NCBI GenBank assembly: GCA_964356745.1
Contig: CAYHIW010000023.1
Coordinates: 1-16,415 of the forward strand
Length of the DNA stretch: 16,415 bases
Origin: CAYHIW01 sp964356745
Lineage (GTDB): Bacteria; Patescibacteriota; Microgenomatia; UBA1406; GWC2-37-13
Reading direction: 5' to 3'
Shown: piece after piece, positions 15,345 through 16,415 of the stretch
Layout: each line of letters begins with the position of its first letter
How positions within the stretch are numbered: the stretch's first letter is position 1
Translations under genes and position numbers: made by a program
Notes under the pieces: generated by a model
Told to the model about the DNA's origin: nothing
Database searches by the model: none
Seen by the model: the letters and a program-made list of their open reading frames with translations, nothing else

Positions 15345-15364
15345 AATTAGTAATTAGTATACAG
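15344..15364. repeat. Heptanucleotide array 5 (2 exact units + 1 degenerate, taattag), at a gene junction
   Basis: Two exact units (15344-15357) are followed by a poor third. It covers the stop codon of the partial GT-C gene (15349-15347, minus strand), the 2-bp gap, and the last base of the next gene's ATG (first base on the minus strand). In gene sense the unit (ctaatta) contains TAA. It is short and would be unremarkable alone, but matches the placement of array 1. Confidence 0.5.
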
Positions 15365-16415
15365 CGTATAATCGTTATTCTTGAAAAGAATCTTCTGATT
15401 TTTTGCATATTGATTGTCTCCGTTTTCGATTAAAAATAATCCACGTTTTGTTTTAAGAGCATTTTCAAACTCATCAGTTTTATAGAAATAATTTACTTTT
15501 TTGTCGCTGTAGTAGACTGCGCAAGGATGACCACCGTAGACGAACGTCATATCAATCTCTTCATCAGGAGGTAAGATTTCAGGAGCTTGTCGTTCTCCGT
15601 ACGCGACAAGATAGTTAAGTTCTTTTTGAGGTTGAGTTTTGGCTTGTCGTATGACTTCTTGTCGAGTGGTAACTTCTTGTTTAAATTGAAATAATTTCTT
15701 ATCCTGCACGATTAATTTAAACGCATCAGCCATCAATAGAATTATGAATATTGAATAAAGAATCAAGGTTGTTTTTGATTTGTGTGTCAAATTATTTGAA
15801 AGGCGTCGAATAAGAAGGTCGAGATTATACGCTAAATAGATCGCTAGGAAAGGGTAGATGGGGAGCGCGTACCAGGCGATCCTTGTTTGTACGCGAGTAA
15901 TCGATGCAAGAGGGATAATAATGAGCAATAAGATGGTGTAAACCATTTCGTACTTTTTAAATCCCCATTTTTTAGTTTTAAGTAAATTGAAAAATGATGT
16001 GATGGGGAAAATGAAAAAAGCAAATATCCAAGGAGACAGCTCTCTGTACAAAAGGACGAAGTAAAACCAAATTCTTTCTCGATGGAACTCAATGGGATAT
16101 CGAGAGCGTTTAATAATATTGTCAAAAATATATACCTTGATGAATCTGTCACCGTAGGTGAGATATGTTATTAGATGCCACGGGATAACTACTGCAGCAC
16201 AGATTGCGCAAACTCGTATAAAGTCAAGCAAACGTTTCTTATTAAAGTTAAGAAAGAGCGCTATAAAAAGCGCAAGAAGAAATTGAAGAGCGCCAATTCC
16301 TTTGACCATAATTGCGAGGCCAAATAAAACACCAGAGAGTATTTGAAATTTTTTCGAAGGCCCCGATTCAATCCAGCACCAGACGCCAAGAAAAATAAAA
16401 AGCGTGAAAAGAATG
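15347..16415 (-). CDS. GT-C glycosyltransferase, ArnT/PMT-like (5' end outside window)
   Basis: The frame stays open through the right edge, adding about 35 codons before the methionine at 16309, so the gene starts outside the window. About 355 residues are visible. GLAIMVKGIGALQFLLALFI spans the edge-proximal region and matches the conserved GLAxxxKG segment that follows the catalytic loops in ArnT/PMT-like enzymes. Several TM helices follow, then a soluble tail beginning near QEVTTRQEVIRQAK. The catalytic DE loop is outside the window. Its ATTC-rich segment (15739-15766) is a degenerate 7-bp array, and its last residues (TNY) and stop lie in array 5. It is 2 bp from the downstream GT-C gene, to which it may be an old duplicate of similar type. 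The order of two GT-C genes suggests successive sugar additions, which is an inference. Confidence 0.82.
   Translation of the reverse strand, partial: ILFTLFIFLGVWCWIESGPSKKFQILSGVLFGLAIMVKGIGALQFLLALFIALFLNFNKKRLLDFIRVCAICAAVVIPWHLITYLTYGDRFIKVYIFDNIIKRSRYPIEFHRERIWFYFVLLYRELSPWIFAFFIFPITSFFNLLKTKKWGFKKYEMVYTILLLIIIPLASITRVQTRIAWYALPIYPFLAIYLAYNLDLLIRRLSNNLTHKSKTTLILYSIFIILLMADAFKLIVQDKKLFQFKQEVTTRQEVIRQAKTQPQKELNYLVAYGERQAPEILPPDEEIDMTFVYGGHPCAVYYSDKKVNYFYKTDEFENALKTKRGLFLIENGDNQYAKNQKILFKNNDYTLYTNY
15739..15766. repeat. Heptanucleotide array 7 (4 units with gaat every 7 bp), in coding sequence
   Basis: The tetramer gaat recurs exactly every 7 bp at 15739, 15746, 15753 and 15760, the first unit being gaattat as in array 3. 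It encodes, on the minus strand, part of ILYSIFIILL, a predicted TM helix of the partial GT-C protein. It is in the opposite sense to array 3 relative to its host gene. The low complexity of TM codons makes this the least certain of the coding arrays. Confidence 0.5.

Noticed and set aside
1..16415. tRNA, rRNA, CRISPR array, insertion sequence or transposase.
   Set aside because: Nothing with cloverleaf arms, regular spacers, terminal inverted repeats or a transposase frame was seen on either strand; the heptad arrays are too short-period to be CRISPR.
1..16415. Alternative genetic code with TGA read as glycine, as in some CPR lineages.
   Set aside because: Proteins are intact under the standard code and the YfhO-like gene ends naturally at a TGA.

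Overview
The window is 16.4 kb of AT-rich, densely packed bacterial DNA. Standard-code translation gives intact proteins and one gene ends in TGA, so TGA is read as stop here. The many multi-spanning GT-C glycosyltransferases, near absence of Shine-Dalgarno sites, very tight gene packing, and heptanucleotide arrays encoding peptides such as TSYKLQATSYK suggest a Candidate Phyla Radiation (Patescibacteria) genome, most likely of the Microgenomates type. That placement is inferred from gene content and style; no marker gene was aligned.

Region 1 (1-2009, + strand) is a housekeeping pair: the 3' part of dnaG (primase, cut by the left edge) followed by rpoD (primary sigma factor with regions 1.1 to 4.2). 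This is the classic macromolecular-synthesis order. Region 2 (2010-2997, + strand) holds a 72-residue XRE regulator resembling the controller (C) proteins of restriction-modification systems. It is preceded by a perfect 14-bp palindrome resembling a C-box and followed by a CPBP-type intramembrane protease homologue. No restriction or methylase gene is visible.

Region 3 (2990-16415) is a cell-surface glycan cluster. A five-gene minus-strand operon (8814 to 2990) encodes GT-C, WaaE-like GT2, GT4, GT2 and GT-C enzymes. A plus-strand GT-C gene of MptB/GT87-like type (8821-9912) starts 6 bp away from it. Next come a minus-strand Wzx-like flippase and a GT2 (12114 to 9870), a plus-strand YfhO/PTPS-related membrane protein (12132-13862), and two minus-strand ArnT/PMT-like GT-C genes, the first cut by the right edge. 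The inferred scheme is that cytoplasmic GT2/GT4 enzymes build lipid-linked glycans, the flippase exports them, and the GT-C enzymes transfer sugars from polyprenyl-phosphate donors outside the membrane. No nucleotide-sugar synthesis genes are visible. All three convergent gene pairs overlap, and both divergent pairs in this region are 17 bp apart or less. No stretch longer than about 110 bp lacks a gene.

The least ordinary signal is a set of seven short, degenerate arrays with an exact 7-bp period, all within the glycan cluster. Five lie inside coding sequence. Two lie at gene 3' ends, where the repeat itself provides the stop codon. Two arrays in different genes share the unit cgttcta in the same sense orientation, and two others share gaattat. 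They resemble the heptanucleotide STRR repeats of cyanobacteria. The second item of interest is the orphan C-protein-like regulator with its C-box-like palindrome.
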